Positions 19,101 to 27,676 of a stretch of DNA of 55,543 nucleotides are shown piece by piece. How positions within the stretch are numbered: position 1 is the stretch's first letter; every line of letters begins with the position of its first letter. Position numbers and translations under genes: made by a program. This stretch comes from Acinetobacter piscicola. Its GTDB lineage: Bacteria > Pseudomonadota > Gammaproteobacteria > Pseudomonadales > Moraxellaceae. The notes beneath the pieces are model-generated. The model made no database searches. It was not told where the DNA came from and saw only the letters and a list, made by a program, of their open reading frames with translations. The stretch spans positions 1-55,543 of the forward strand of contig NZ_NIFO01000026.1 of assembly GCF_002233755.1 (NCBI RefSeq), read 5' to 3'.

Positions 19101-20120
19101 ATGGTTCAAAAGCTTTTGGTCAGCCCATTAACACAATCTTTTGATAGCTTGTTAACACCTGCTCAGGATGAAATAAATAAGCTTTGGACTTTACAAGCTT
19201 ACCAACCCTTTAACCAAGCTTTATCGCAAAAAGTACCTTTCAATTCTTCAGGCACGATTCAAGCAACCAGTAATGAGATTAGTCAAATTTTTGGTGATAA
19301 TGGCAGTATTTCTAAATTTGTAAAAGAAACACTAGATCCATTTGTGATTCGCCGTGGTTATACCTTGTCATCTAAGACTTGGAAGAATATGGGAATGGGT
19401 TTAAATCCTGAATTTGTGACCAGTTTTGAACAATACACAACACCGATTAATGGGGTGGCGGCAGGGAATGCATCAGGCGCGCCATCAGCAACAAATCAGT
19501 CTAATTTTCAATTTTATCCGATCCCAAACAATAATTTTTTGTCCTATACCCTTGATATCGATGGACAGCGTCTTGTTTATGAAAATGGAATTCAGCAATG
19601 GGTGAATTTTTTATGGCCAAATGCAAATGCAATTCCTGGTGCAAGAATCACAGCAATTGATTTAGAAGGACAAACGCATACCATTTTTGAAGAGCCTGGT
19701 GAATATGGAATTAATAAACTCATTGATAGAGCACAACGTAAACAGCTGAATGGTAGCTACGAAATGACGTGGGTCAGTCAACAAAATCCATCCATGTTTG
19801 TAAAACTACAATTTCGTTTAATTAGCGGAAATGCGTCCAATCCAATCGGATCTAACCGTGGCTATGTTGGTTTGAAATTGGTCGAACGTGTAACGAGTCC
19901 GAAAGCAGCACTGGTCGTTGCAGCGCAACAGGCATCAGCTACAGCAAACTCGCAAATGACTACACCATCACCAGCAGTAACTTCAAATATGGCTCAAATT
20001 AAACAGCAGACGACAGGATTTACAACGAATTCTACGGCTTCAGTTGGAGGTTCAGCGACTCCCACAACAACACCGATGAGCCCTTCAGCTACATCGACTG
20101 GAAGAGGGACAGCACAATGA
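16191..20120 (+). CDS. tssM: TssM (IcmF family) T6SS membrane-complex protein
   Basis: TssM spans inner membrane and periplasm and forms the channel with TssL. Two membrane segments lie near 18-34 and 39-60 and a third near 443-463. Between them is a cytoplasmic NTPase-like domain with an intact Walker A, GNPAAGKS at 131-138, followed by the GLSGTRNCDWFF and LLDTAGRY motifs. The periplasmic part has the usual IcmF helical and beta domains. The last 65 or so residues are an unusual low-complexity tail of Thr, Ser, Ala and Pro. The length is 1309 aa. The next gene, tagF, starts just behind it. Confidence 0.95.
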   Translation: MIHTILSYVWQYVTNPKAIIALSIFVALISSYSVVPRRIFIIMLAAYVFGLIIYAIFWFIQRRKHTSQGEALVEAIQQDNTAEYGKLKDKEELQLINQQMKDSIQLIRKSKLGDKKGNAALYELPWYMVIGNPAAGKSSAIYHSGLKFPFEESHQKIVSSGLSGTRNCDWFFSTEGVLLDTAGRYSVYSEDHSEWLGFLDILKKNRSKAPINGLIVIVSVAELVSQSPEKSIKLAKSLRARIQDLTERLEIFAPVYLVFSKMDLIAGFTEFFECYEAAEFDQVWGATLPYDSESSQNAVEHFEKHYSILYDGLKGVSTTHLSRRHAQNISPSVMTFPLEFKTLKPVLKTFIGTLFEENPYQFKPVFRGFYFTSALQEGVIESPMTEQIVDDFQLAKIPNSEHGVPQNSISQNHGYFLKGLFSEVILKDKNLVKQHINPTTKRRRYLGFIAALLGVSIILGLWVWSYRNNQQLIADVQADLNKVVQMEQVSGQELATQIDALLILQQRLEQLDDFDQHRPLKFSFGLYQGNELRDKLKVEYLKGVKQIVLAPSQQNIAQYLQRVKNNEQTLKQNHVNVEIKQASSTQIASEPSDTNPQDAYNALKAYLMMSNPQYMDSSHLSDQVTRFWRSWLDESRGQMPRGEMIQKAEKILSYSMSLANDKTFPVLESDAQLVDQTRQVLLSVVRGMPARDRVYNEIKMRAAVRFPAVTVVQIVGETNRSVMLGGYALPGVFTQKAWDEYVDKAIEDAANKPTDTKDWVLNSTQSDDLTFSGSPDQIRKQLTQLYKQEYIAEWKKFINATHYAKGADFVQQTKIMDVLGEPQNSPIRTYIDRVAKETSWDNPIVQAELAAPQTGFVAWFKRKVLGQGKSEDIQRASNQAQGQISQQFQIFYQLVRKRDDLQNQSLLDDYFQNMAQVRSKLNDLRSAGDFGPNALALAKLTINDQTSVFNTTQKVVDEKLIVGLNELDQQMVQKLLVSPLTQSFDSLLTPAQDEINKLWTLQAYQPFNQALSQKVPFNSSGTIQATSNEISQIFGDNGSISKFVKETLDPFVIRRGYTLSSKTWKNMGMGLNPEFVTSFEQYTTPINGVAAGNASGAPSATNQSNFQFYPIPNNNFLSYTLDIDGQRLVYENGIQQWVNFLWPNANAIPGARITAIDLEGQTHTIFEEPGEYGINKLIDRAQRKQLNGSYEMTWVSQQNPSMFVKLQFRLISGNASNPIGSNRGYVGLKLVERVTSPKAALVVAAQQASATANSQMTTPSPAVTSNMAQIKQQTTGFTTNSTASVGGSATPTTTPMSPSATSTGRGTAQ

Positions 20121-20154
20121 TTAAATGGAACAGTTTTGTGCGAGGGATACACGT

Positions 20155-21114
20155 ATGCAAATGATAAAATCTACACCTCTATATTATGGAAAATGCCCAG
20201 CACGTGGCGATTTTTTAAAGACCAAAGGTCAATATTCCCTGATCCAAGTGATTGATCAATGGATTACAGAGGCTTTGGAAATTGCAATGCGAGATCCAAA
20301 TTTTAATGAATCTTATCGGTCACTTGCTCCTTTAGACTTCTTTATTGCAAATCCTAAAGAGCAGATGTTTCTTGTTGCAAATATGATTGCCAGCGAGGAC
20401 AGTTCAGGACGCCAATTTCCAATGGTATTGAGCCATTTATTGGAAATTGAAAATCCTTATCAAAACTTACTCTATGCACCTTATAAATATAAGTCTGTCT
20501 TGATTGATTTATTTCAAAAAAATAGAGTATTTCGGACGGTTAATCATCCCGAGATTCTCATTTCAAAATTGGCCAGTATTAATAATGAAATTCAAGTTTT
20601 GTCTGAAATTAAGGCTCAAGATTTCTTTGAAAATCACACGATGTATTCATTTGCTCAGATTATGAAAATTACCCCATATGAATTGGCACAAAGTATTCTT
20701 GCTTTAGGGTTACTACTACAGCCGGTACTTAAACATGGCACCAGTAAACTATCTAAAGTTCTTATTTTACCCATCAACAATCACAGTTATTGTTATGAAA
20801 TTTCTGCATTTTGGGTCAATTTGATAGGGCGTTTTTTAGGAAAAAACAATACAGAGATTTTGATCGGAATATTACACCACGATTCACCTATCTTATTGTT
20901 TGGATTTCAAGGTGCAGATATTACGGCACTGAGTAATATTTTTACCCAAAATATGCAAAATGAACATTGGGTCTCTTTGGTTCAGCCGCAATGGGTTGAT
21001 GCTTATTTAGAGCAAAATGCAGGTTTAGCAGCATTAGAACAAGCTTTATGTGAGCGTCAGTTGAGTTTATCTCAAGGCATGAAATTGTTTAGACAAACAT
21101 TTATAGAAGAATAA
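20155..21114 (+). CDS. tagF: TagF T6SS accessory/regulatory protein
   Basis: TagF-domain proteins are post-translational regulators of T6SS assembly in other bacteria. The 319-aa protein begins [20 protein letters not shown], where YGK.PARGDF is the family signature. The start at 20155 is favoured because GAGGG lies 8 nt upstream. An ATG at 20125 would add ten unsupported residues. There is no PppA or PpkA partner gene in the window, so any phospho-switch must involve genes elsewhere, or TagF works alone here. Confidence 0.88.
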   Translation: MQMIKSTPLYYGKCPARGDFLKTKGQYSLIQVIDQWITEALEIAMRDPNFNESYRSLAPLDFFIANPKEQMFLVANMIASEDSSGRQFPMVLSHLLEIENPYQNLLYAPYKYKSVLIDLFQKNRVFRTVNHPEILISKLASINNEIQVLSEIKAQDFFENHTMYSFAQIMKITPYELAQSILALGLLLQPVLKHGTSKLSKVLILPINNHSYCYEISAFWVNLIGRFLGKNNTEILIGILHHDSPILLFGFQGADITALSNIFTQNMQNEHWVSLVQPQWVDAYLEQNAGLAALEQALCERQLSLSQGMKLFRQTFIEE

Positions 21115-21118
21115 AAAC

Positions 21119-21883
21119 ATGAAAAATAGAGAACAATGGCTATTCAAAAAACTGGTTATTATTTCTAGTTTATTTTGTTCATTGCATATTGCTGCTGCGC
21201 CGATCGTTGTTGATGGTGTAGTACCCAATGATATGGCTAAACAAGCCATTTTAGAGAAACTTCGAGCTGTCTATGGTGCAGACCAAGTGGTCGATAAGAT
21301 CCAAATTCGCCCTGTATCTGCACCGAATGGTTGGAGTGAATCGGTAACACGAGTCATCACACCTGATTTAAAGAAGATTAGCCAAGGTAAATTATCTGTA
21401 CGCGGGACTCAAGTGGATTTAACTGGGAAAATGGGCGTGCAAGCTGAAATTCAACCCACAACTGTTTTATTCCAATCATTGGTTCAGCCACCTTATCGCT
21501 TTAATTCACAAATTACAGTCAATGCTGCTGAACAAGCGGTGATTGATAATGCATTGAAAAATAGGATTATTGAGTTTGAATCAGGCAAAGCAGTACTGAC
21601 GCCAGTGGGTACACAAATTTTAGATGAGATGGTTGTCGCTTTAAATAAAGTACAAAACAAGAATATTAAAATTGTTGGACATACAGATAGTCAAGGTGAT
21701 CCGCAAAAGAATCAGTCATTGAGCTTACAACGTGCTGAAGCAGTCAAACAATATTTAATTGCCAAAAGTATTGCACCGACACGTTTAACGACTGAAGGGC
21801 TTGGTGCGACAAAGCCCGTAGCAGACAATGCTACAGAAGAAGGTCGTAAAAAGAATCGTCGTATCGAGTTTGATGTTCTATAA
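21119..21883 (+). CDS. tagN: TagN-type OmpA-domain peptidoglycan-binding protein
   Basis: The 254-aa protein has a signal peptide (about 1-27) and an N-terminal alpha/beta region (about 30-140). The C-terminal OmpA-like domain (about 145-254) has the peptidoglycan-binding signature IKIVGHTDSQGDPQKNQSLS and the closing RKKNRRIEF. It probably anchors the membrane complex to the cell wall. That would compensate for the short, OmpA-less TssL seen in the left arm. It begins 4 bp after tagF. The name follows Acinetobacter usage and position, and the biochemical role is inferred. Confidence 0.8.
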   Translation: MKNREQWLFKKLVIISSLFCSLHIAAAPIVVDGVVPNDMAKQAILEKLRAVYGADQVVDKIQIRPVSAPNGWSESVTRVITPDLKKISQGKLSVRGTQVDLTGKMGVQAEIQPTTVLFQSLVQPPYRFNSQITVNAAEQAVIDNALKNRIIEFESGKAVLTPVGTQILDEMVVALNKVQNKNIKIVGHTDSQGDPQKNQSLSLQRAEAVKQYLIAKSIAPTRLTTEGLGATKPVADNATEEGRKKNRRIEFDVL

Positions 21884-21932
21884 ACTTGATTTGACTCAAT
21901 AACAACATAGAAAAGACATAAAGGAAATAATC

Positions 21933-22199
21933 ATGGCACTGCCTTATATCACTTTAGGTTCACCAACGACAGGTGGTGGAAAAATAATTTCAGCAGATTC
22001 ATCATTTATCATAGATGGTAAAGCCATAGCATGTGTTGGGGACAAAGCAACATGTCCAAAACATCAATGTATTGCAACTATTCTCGCTGGTGATAATCAT
22101 ATGATTATTATGGGAAAACCTGCTGCACAACATAATTCACCGTTGTCTTGTGGATGTAAATGTATTGGCGATCAACATTTAGTGGTTGGGGATAATTAG
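21933..22199 (+). CDS. PAAR-domain spike-tip protein
   Basis: The 88-aa protein is a bare PAAR domain with no N- or C-terminal effector extension. It begins with the PYITLGSPTTGGGKI hallmark. Several Cys and His residues (CVGDKATCPKHQC and SCGCKC) are candidates for the zinc site at the cone tip. PAAR proteins sharpen the VgrG spike. VgrG is not in this window, so the tip must join a spike encoded elsewhere. It is the last gene of the right operon and is followed by a hairpin terminator. Confidence 0.92.
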   Translation: MALPYITLGSPTTGGGKIISADSSFIIDGKAIACVGDKATCPKHQCIATILAGDNHMIIMGKPAAQHNSPLSCGCKCIGDQHLVVGDN

Positions 22200-22224
22200 A
22201 AAAGTCTAAACCCATAGATAAAAA

Positions 22225-22254
22225 GAAACCCCATCATCCTGACGGGGTTTCTTC
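22225..22254 (+). terminator. Terminator of the right T6SS operon
   Basis: GAAACCCC (22225-22232) pairs with GGGGTTTC (22244-22251) across an 11-nt loop, 25 bp after the PAAR stop codon. The downstream U-tract is weak (TTCAT), but the stem is perfect. Confidence 0.75.
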
Positions 22255-22333
22255 ATATAGGTTAGTTAGATTTGACTCCTGTCTAATCTCACGTTCCTGA
22301 TGCTCAGACCGATTATTGTTGTTTTTTGTCTGG

Positions 22334-22374
22334 GAAACTTCCTGTTCCCTATGTAGTTAGAATAAGGAAGTTTC
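22334..22374. repeat. Ten-bp inverted repeat between PAAR gene and FMN reductase
   Basis: GAAACTTCCT (22334-22343) and AGGAAGTTTC (22365-22374) are perfect inverted repeats with a 21-nt loop. There is no U-run on either side. It lies about 70 bp downstream of the minus-strand FMN reductase stop and may mark its 3' end. Confidence 0.5.
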
Positions 22375-22441
22375 GAGTCGTATAAAAGAAGAAAAAGTAA
22401 ATAGTTGTTGTAAGCTAGAACGTACAAAGTACATTCAGGAT

Positions 22442-22984
22442 TTAGGCATTGGCATATTGGATTAGCTTATTCACGACTGATTTAACGGTTCTATTATCAA
22501 ACTCATTACCTTCAAAGGTCTCAGTTTTATTACGTTGCCCAATATCTCGAATTTCAATCACAGCATTTGAATCAATCATACCAATAGCAGTACAAACTTG
22601 CTTAATTTGATCTATAGAACGTGAACCATTACTGCCACCGTAGCTGACAAAAGCGGCAGGTTTGGCTTGCCATTCTTTGTAAACATAATCAATTGCATTC
22701 TTTAGGACAGGACTATACCCATGATTATATTCAGGTGTGATAAAGATAAAGGCATCACCTGAGGCAACTTTTTTAGCCCATTCCTGCTGTTTTGGCTGAT
22801 CATAAATTCCAGATGCAGGTGGATTTTTCCCTGCAAAAAATGGTAAATCCCATTCTTTCAAATCAACAATATCAACATTTAAAGTACTAAATTCTAATTT
22901 TTTAATTTCATCAAGCAGCCAGTTAGCCACTTTAATTGCAACACGACCTTCACGGATGCTACCGACAACGATTTGAATATTCAT
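22442..22984 (-). CDS. NAD(P)H-dependent FMN reductase family protein
   Basis: This 180-aa flavodoxin-fold enzyme is of the ChrR/YieF/azoreductase type. The phosphate-binding loop is GSIREGRVA at residues 8-16. The family motif TPEYNHGYSPVLKNAIDY at about 103-120 and the SYGGSNG flavin loop are present. It probably reduces FMN or quinone-like substrates with NAD(P)H. A separate transcription unit, it diverges from the nucleosidase gene. The nearby alkanesulfonate operon lacks its own flavin reductase, so this enzyme could supply FMNH2, but that is inference. Confidence 0.85.
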   Translation of the reverse strand: MNIQIVVGSIREGRVAIKVANWLLDEIKKLEFSTLNVDIVDLKEWDLPFFAGKNPPASGIYDQPKQQEWAKKVASGDAFIFITPEYNHGYSPVLKNAIDYVYKEWQAKPAAFVSYGGSNGSRSIDQIKQVCTAIGMIDSNAVIEIRDIGQRNKTETFEGNEFDNRTVKSVVNKLIQYANA

Positions 22985-23181
22985 AGATTATTGCTCAGTT
23001 ATTTTATTTTAATTATTATGAATAAATCATTTCGACGATATCGTAGTGATTTGTATATATTTTATCTAAAAAGTTATTTTGTGATTTTCCGTCAGTATTG
23101 CCTAATAAAAATAGATCATCTTTATGGTTGATCTAGAGTGTATTTTCAATTTTAATCATTAAAATTTGATGTGATTTGAAT

Positions 23182-23745
23182 ATGAAAAACGATCTTGCCC
23201 TGATTATGGCTTTACCCAATGAATCAAAAGGATTATTTGAACAAGCAGAAATACCTGTTCACTACAGTGGGATTGGTAAAATTAATGCTGCATTTACGGC
23301 TTATGATGTTATTCAAAAAACAGGCTGTAAAACGATTTTGAATTTAGGCTCAGCAGGCAGTTCCTTTTTTAATACACATGAATTGGTCGAAGTTAAAACC
23401 TTTGTACAAAGAGATATGGACGTTTCACCTCTTGGCTTCGAGGTTGGGGTAACACCAATGGATGCTCATTTTCCGCATGAAATTCAGCTTGAACCTTATT
23501 TTTTAGACCTACCACAAGGGATTTGCGGTACAGGAGATAGCTTTGAAACAGGGCAGCCCAAAGTCACTTGCAACTTGGTTGATATGGAAGGCTATGCTTT
23601 AGCCAAAGTATGTAAAAAACTGGATGTTCGTTTGATTTCGATTAAGTATATTACAGATGGGGCAAATGATACGGCGCACTTGGATTGGGAAGAGAATTTA
23701 TTATTGGGTGCGCAGAAATTATTAAAATTATATCAATCTATTTAG
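23182..23745 (+). CDS. MTA/SAH nucleosidase-like phosphorylase-superfamily protein
   Basis: The 187-aa protein has the purine-nucleoside phosphorylase/nucleosidase fold. An early GIGKINAAF segment and NLGSAGSS mark the nucleoside and phosphate sites. The signature LVDMEGYALAKVC (about 138-150) contains the conserved ME pair that contacts ribose, and the stretch around YITDGANDT contains the catalytic Asp. At 187 aa it is shorter than typical Pfs (about 230 aa), so it may be a minimal nucleosidase with different specificity. The start is uncertain: ATG 23182 is preferred to TTG 23176, and neither has a strong ribosome site. Confidence 0.75.
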   Translation: MKNDLALIMALPNESKGLFEQAEIPVHYSGIGKINAAFTAYDVIQKTGCKTILNLGSAGSSFFNTHELVEVKTFVQRDMDVSPLGFEVGVTPMDAHFPHEIQLEPYFLDLPQGICGTGDSFETGQPKVTCNLVDMEGYALAKVCKKLDVRLISIKYITDGANDTAHLDWEENLLLGAQKLLKLYQSI

Positions 23746-23773
23746 CTATTAATTAACGAATGAACGGAAGTCT

Positions 23774-23805
23774 TGGCGACCATAGGGCACTATGGTCGTT
23801 TGCCA
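23774..23805. terminator. Bidirectional hairpin between nucleosidase and rutR-like gene
   Basis: CGACCATAG (23777-23785) and CTATGGTCG (23790-23798) form a perfect 9-bp stem with a GGCA loop, extended by flanking TTGG and CCAA. It lies between two convergent genes. No clear U-tract is present. Confidence 0.6.
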
Positions 23806-23831
23806 AAATAATTCAATAACGTATTATCAAA

Positions 23832-24449
23832 TTATGGATTACGAGGGATTACGCCATATAGAATCATATGCACGGTATGTTCAATTGCACGTTGATACAT
23901 GCTTTTATTACGTAAGGTTTTTCCTGTGACCATTTCTAATTGGGTGCTAAAATCAGCATAGTTCTGTGTTAAACCCCAAATATTGATAATCAATAATTCT
24001 GCATCAATTTTGTCAGATATTTTACCTTGTTCTTGCCAATTCAAAATAACTTTAGCTTTACGCTTAAATAATTTTTTAAGTGGCCCTTTTAAAATTGGTA
24101 AAATATGTGGTGCACCTTGAATAATTTCCAATGCAAAAAGCTTTGATGCTTTAGGTTGCACACGAGAAATTTCAATTTTTGTCGTCAGATAATGCGCTAG
24201 AGCCTCAGCCGGTTCTAGTTCAGCTTCTAAGGATTGTAATGGTGCAAGCCATTTTTGCATGACGGTAGTCAGTACTTCGACATACAAAGCTTCTTTATTT
24301 TCATAATAATAGAAAATATTGGATTTATGCATATCTGCCAATTGTGCAATTTCATCCAAACTTGCACCATTGAAACCATATACAGAAAATACATCTAGTG
24401 CAGCATTGAGTAATTGCTGCCGTTTCTGAGCACTCTTCTTTTGTTCCAT
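23832..24449 (-). CDS. RutR-like TetR-family regulator
   Basis: The 205-aa TetR-type repressor has its helix-turn-helix at about 25-55 (FNGASLDEIAQLADMHKSNIFYYY, given here in part). The C-terminal domain matches the RutR/YcdC pattern, with LEISRVQPKASKLFALEI-like and NYADF segments at positions where E. coli RutR has similar residues. RutR responds to uracil/thymine and controls pyrimidine catabolism in E. coli. No rut genes are in the window, so the target here is unknown. Control of the ssu operon or of the nucleosidase is possible but unsupported. Confidence 0.8.
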   Translation of the reverse strand: MEQKKSAQKRQQLLNAALDVFSVYGFNGASLDEIAQLADMHKSNIFYYYENKEALYVEVLTTVMQKWLAPLQSLEAELEPAEALAHYLTTKIEISRVQPKASKLFALEIIQGAPHILPILKGPLKKLFKRKAKVILNWQEQGKISDKIDAELLIINIWGLTQNYADFSTQLEMVTGKTLRNKSMYQRAIEHTVHMILYGVIPRNP

Positions 24450-24851
24450 CGCAACTTTGAACTAAATAAATGATTCATAAATTGTACGGTAAAATGTTTG
24501 ATTTGTGCACAGAAAGCAGCATTATTTTGAAATATTTGTGATAATTTATGATGAAGTATTACTAATAAGTAATTTCTTGGGCTTTTTTAAAATTTTGCAC
24601 TAAACTGGAGCAAAATAATTGATTAAATTCTGTCATTTAAAATACATTATTTAAACTTTATGACAGTTTTAGTGTTTTAATTCACTTTTAAGCTAAGATA
24701 AAAATAGCCATCGGACTTCAGTATAATAGCGCTATAACTAGGTTAATAATAACTATTCGTATTAATAACGATTAAATCCTTTAATTCTGTTTTAAATAGA
24801 AATTAAAGGATTTGCAAAGCCTTGTATTTTATCATATACATCGAATTGATT
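24450..24851. other. 402-bp intergenic region between rutR-like gene and ssuB
   Basis: The region is AT-rich with no gene seen. It must hold the rutR-like promoter near its left end. TATAAT lies at 24722-24727 on the plus strand within a short palindrome, ATAGCGCTAT, without a good -35. The perfect 13-bp inverted repeat listed separately sits near the 3' end of ssuB. Confidence 0.5.
24774..24813. terminator. Inverted repeat downstream of the ssu operon
   Basis: AAATCCTTTAATT (24774-24786) and AATTAAAGGATTT (24801-24813) are perfect 13-bp arms with a 14-nt loop. It lies about 40 bp beyond the ssuB stop on the minus strand, where an operon terminator is expected. The stem is AT-rich and lacks a long U-tract. 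Confidence 0.5.
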
Positions 24852-25649
24852 TTAGGTTGCAAGTACAGCAGCTAAGACTTGTTGTTCAAGCTCAGCAAAA
24901 GTGCTGCCTTTTTGGCGTGGGCGTGGTAGGTCAATTGTAAATTGTTGAGCGATATGCCCTTGATCAAGGAGAATAATACGATCTGCCAATTGCACGGCTT
25001 CACTGACATCATGTGTCACTAAAATGGTGGTAAAGCCTTGTTCCAACCATAACTTCTCAATAAGGTTTTGCATCTCTAAGCGAGTCAGTGCATCTAAAGC
25101 ACCGAGCGGCTCATCTAATAATAATATTCGCGGTGTATGTGATAATGCTCGAGCTAGAGCGGCGCGTTGTCGCTGTCCACCTGAAAGCTGTGAAGGCCAT
25201 AATTTAGATTTTTCCTTTAAACCCACTTTTTCTAACAACTGTTCAGCTTTAGCATGTTGCTCTTTGTTTAATCCAAGTTGAACATTATTTAAAATACTTT
25301 TCCACGGCAATAAGCGAGGGTCTTGGAACATTACTCGAATATCATCGGAAGTAATACCTTCACGGAAATTACGTAAAGATTTAAATTTAATTTCACCATA
25401 ACTTGCTTGTTCTAAATCTGCAATCAAACGAAGCAGGGTGCTTTTACCACAACCACTTCGACCAACAATCGCAACAAATTCACCAGCTTCAATATTTAAA
25501 TCTAAATCCTCTAATACTTTGACATCACCATAATATTTATAAAGTTGTTCTATAGAAATTTCTGCGCCAACCTGAGCTTGATTTTCAGTTTGTGATTCTG
25601 CTACAGGAATCAGATCCTTTGCATATTGGCTAATGCTTAAGTCAGTCAT
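24852..25649 (-). CDS. ssuB: SsuB alkanesulfonate ABC transporter ATPase
   Basis: This is the energy-coupling subunit of the sulfonate importer. The 265-aa protein has Walker [10 protein letters not shown] (about 62-70), signature [15 protein letters not shown] (about 154-168), Walker [13 protein letters not shown] (about 174-185) and the switch His in LVTHD. An N-terminal extension of about 27 residues precedes the ABC core. It is the last gene of the operon, 9 bp after ssuC. Confidence 0.92.
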   Translation of the reverse strand: MTDLSISQYAKDLIPVAESQTENQAQVGAEISIEQLYKYYGDVKVLEDLDLNIEAGEFVAIVGRSGCGKSTLLRLIADLEQASYGEIKFKSLRNFREGITSDDIRVMFQDPRLLPWKSILNNVQLGLNKEQHAKAEQLLEKVGLKEKSKLWPSQLSGGQRQRAALARALSHTPRILLLDEPLGALDALTRLEMQNLIEKLWLEQGFTTILVTHDVSEAVQLADRIILLDQGHIAQQFTIDLPRPRQKGSTFAELEQQVLAAVLAT

Positions 25650-25658
25650 GGTCTACTC

Positions 25659-26480
25659 CTATTTTTGATAGCCTGCGTGCCAACGCAGTAAATATTTTTC
25701 TAAGTATTGTGCAAAAACATCTGCTAATTTACCCAAAAGTGCATAGAGCAAAATCCCCACTAAAACGATATCTGTTTGTAGAAACTCACGTGCATTCATG
25801 GTCATATAACCAATACCAGACTGAGCAGAAATAGTTTCAGCCACGATTAACAACACCCAAACCAAGCCTAGAGAAAAACGCAAACCCACTAAAATGGAGG
25901 GCATCGCACCCGGTAAAATGATTTCTTTGTACAATTGCCAACGACTGAGTCCATAACTTTTACCCATTTCAATCAGTTGAGGATCTACAGAGCGGATACC
26001 ATGATAAGTATTGATATAGATTGGAAAAAATACACCTATAGCGACCAGAAATAACTTTGCTGATTCATCGATACCAAACCATAAAATCACTAAAGGAATG
26101 AGTGCTAAAGCTGGAATATTACGAATCATTTGCAAGGTTGTATCCAGTAGATTCGAGGCAACTTTAGATGAACCATTCAAAAGACCCAGTAATAAACCCA
26201 AACCTCCACCGACCAATAAACCTAACAAAGCTCGCCCTGCACTGACTTTGACATGTTGCCAAAGTTCACCGCTCAGCAGTAATGTCCAAAATGCAGCAAC
26301 AACAGCTGAGGGTGCAGGTAAAACACGACTTTCTAACAGACCACTTTTAGATGCGATTTGCCAAAAAATGATCAGTAAAGTTGGAACAATCCACGGCAGC
26401 AAGCGCTGCCCGAATTGTTTTGTTCCACGTGAAACTAGATTAACTTGGGAGGTGTTTATATTTTTTAATGTTGCATTCAT
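25659..26480 (-). CDS. ssuC: SsuC alkanesulfonate ABC transporter permease
   Basis: This inner-membrane permease has 273 aa and about six membrane helices. A first helix lies near 29-45. The binding-protein-dependent transport loop (the EAA-type segment near residues 170-190, with [19 protein letters not shown]) contacts SsuB. The ATG overlaps the ssuD stop codon by 4 bp (ATGA), indicating translational coupling. The family assignment to sulfonate/nitrate/taurine permeases is firm, and the sulfonate role follows from ssuD and ssuA in the operon. Confidence 0.9.
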   Translation of the reverse strand: MNATLKNINTSQVNLVSRGTKQFGQRLLPWIVPTLLIIFWQIASKSGLLESRVLPAPSAVVAAFWTLLLSGELWQHVKVSAGRALLGLLVGGGLGLLLGLLNGSSKVASNLLDTTLQMIRNIPALALIPLVILWFGIDESAKLFLVAIGVFFPIYINTYHGIRSVDPQLIEMGKSYGLSRWQLYKEIILPGAMPSILVGLRFSLGLVWVLLIVAETISAQSGIGYMTMNAREFLQTDIVLVGILLYALLGKLADVFAQYLEKYLLRWHAGYQK

Positions 26481-27646
26481 GCCGACTCCTTAAGCGGAGC
26501 TTTGTGTTGTTCAGGCGTATAGTTGTTGGCAATAATTTCACCGAATGGGCCTGTTAAATTAGGTTGAGCTAATTTTTTTCGAGTTTCGAGTGGTAGTAAA
26601 GGGAAGACCAATTCTGCAAAACGAATAGACTCTTCTAAATGTGGATAGCCCGAGAAAATAAAGGTATTAATTCCTAAATCAGCATACTCTTGGATACGGT
26701 CTGCAACGGTTTGAGGATCACCCACCAACGCTGTACCCGCACCACCACGGACTAAGCCGACACCTGCCCAAAGGTTAGGTGATACTTCCAGTTTGCTTCG
26801 ATCTCCATTATGTAATTCAGCCATGCGACGCTGACCGACTGAATCCATTTGTTTAAATTTCTTTTGTGCTGCGGCAATCGTTTCATCATCTACATATTGA
26901 ATCAGTTCATTGGCTGCTTGCCATGCTTGCTCATTGGTTTCACGTACAATCACATGCAAACGAATACCATAATTGAGCTGACGACCTTTGGTATCGGCCT
27001 TGGCTTTTACAACAGCAATCTTTTCTTTTACTGCTGCGGGTGGTTCACCCCAAGTTAAATAGGTATCCACTTGGTCAGCAGCTAGCTCAATCGCATCATC
27101 AGACGAACCACCGAACCACAAAGGTGGATAAGGTTGTTGCACAGGTGGGTAAAGCAGTTTGGCATCATCGACGCTTAAGCGCTCACCATGAAAAGTAAAA
27201 GATTCACCTGTATGCGAACGCTTTAAAATCTCACGCCAAATGGTGGTGTATTCCGCAGCTGTTTGATAACGTGTTGAATGATCTTCATATATACCATCGC
27301 CTTTCAGTTCTTGCTCATCGCCACCTGTGACAAGATTTAAGAGCACACGGCCATTCGATAAACGATCAAAAGTCGCTGCCATACGTGCTGCCAGCGCAGG
27401 GGTTGTTACACCCGGACGTAATGCGACTAAAAATTTTAGATTTTGGGTTGCATCAATTAAGCTCGCCGCGGTAATCCATGGGTCTTCACATGAACGTCCT
27501 GTTGGAATGAGTACACCTTCATAACCTAGATTATCCACGGCTACAGCAATCTGCTTCATATAAGCATGATCGACTTGGCGAGCACCTTTACTGGTACCTA
27601 AATAACGACTGTCACCGTGAGTGGGAATAAACCAGAAAATTTTCAT
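26477..27646 (-). CDS. ssuD: SsuD FMNH2-dependent alkanesulfonate monooxygenase
   Basis: SsuD cleaves alkanesulfonates to aldehyde and sulfite using reduced flavin, feeding sulfur to cysteine synthesis. The 389-aa protein has the luciferase-like fold and begins [17 protein letters not shown], very close to E. coli SsuD. LVALRPG and the [15 protein letters not shown] segment (near 120-135) match the family. The start is set at the ATG at 27646, because AGGAT lies about 9 nt upstream. A TTG three codons earlier is less likely. No ssuE reductase gene accompanies it. Confidence 0.95.
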   Translation of the reverse strand: MKIFWFIPTHGDSRYLGTSKGARQVDHAYMKQIAVAVDNLGYEGVLIPTGRSCEDPWITAASLIDATQNLKFLVALRPGVTTPALAARMAATFDRLSNGRVLLNLVTGGDEQELKGDGIYEDHSTRYQTAAEYTTIWREILKRSHTGESFTFHGERLSVDDAKLLYPPVQQPYPPLWFGGSSDDAIELAADQVDTYLTWGEPPAAVKEKIAVVKAKADTKGRQLNYGIRLHVIVRETNEQAWQAANELIQYVDDETIAAAQKKFKQMDSVGQRRMAELHNGDRSKLEVSPNLWAGVGLVRGGAGTALVGDPQTVADRIQEYADLGINTFIFSGYPHLEESIRFAELVFPLLPLETRKKLAQPNLTGPFGEIIANNYTPEQHKAPLKESA

Positions 27647-27676
27647 TTCATTCAATCCTGAGAAAGTATTTAAATA

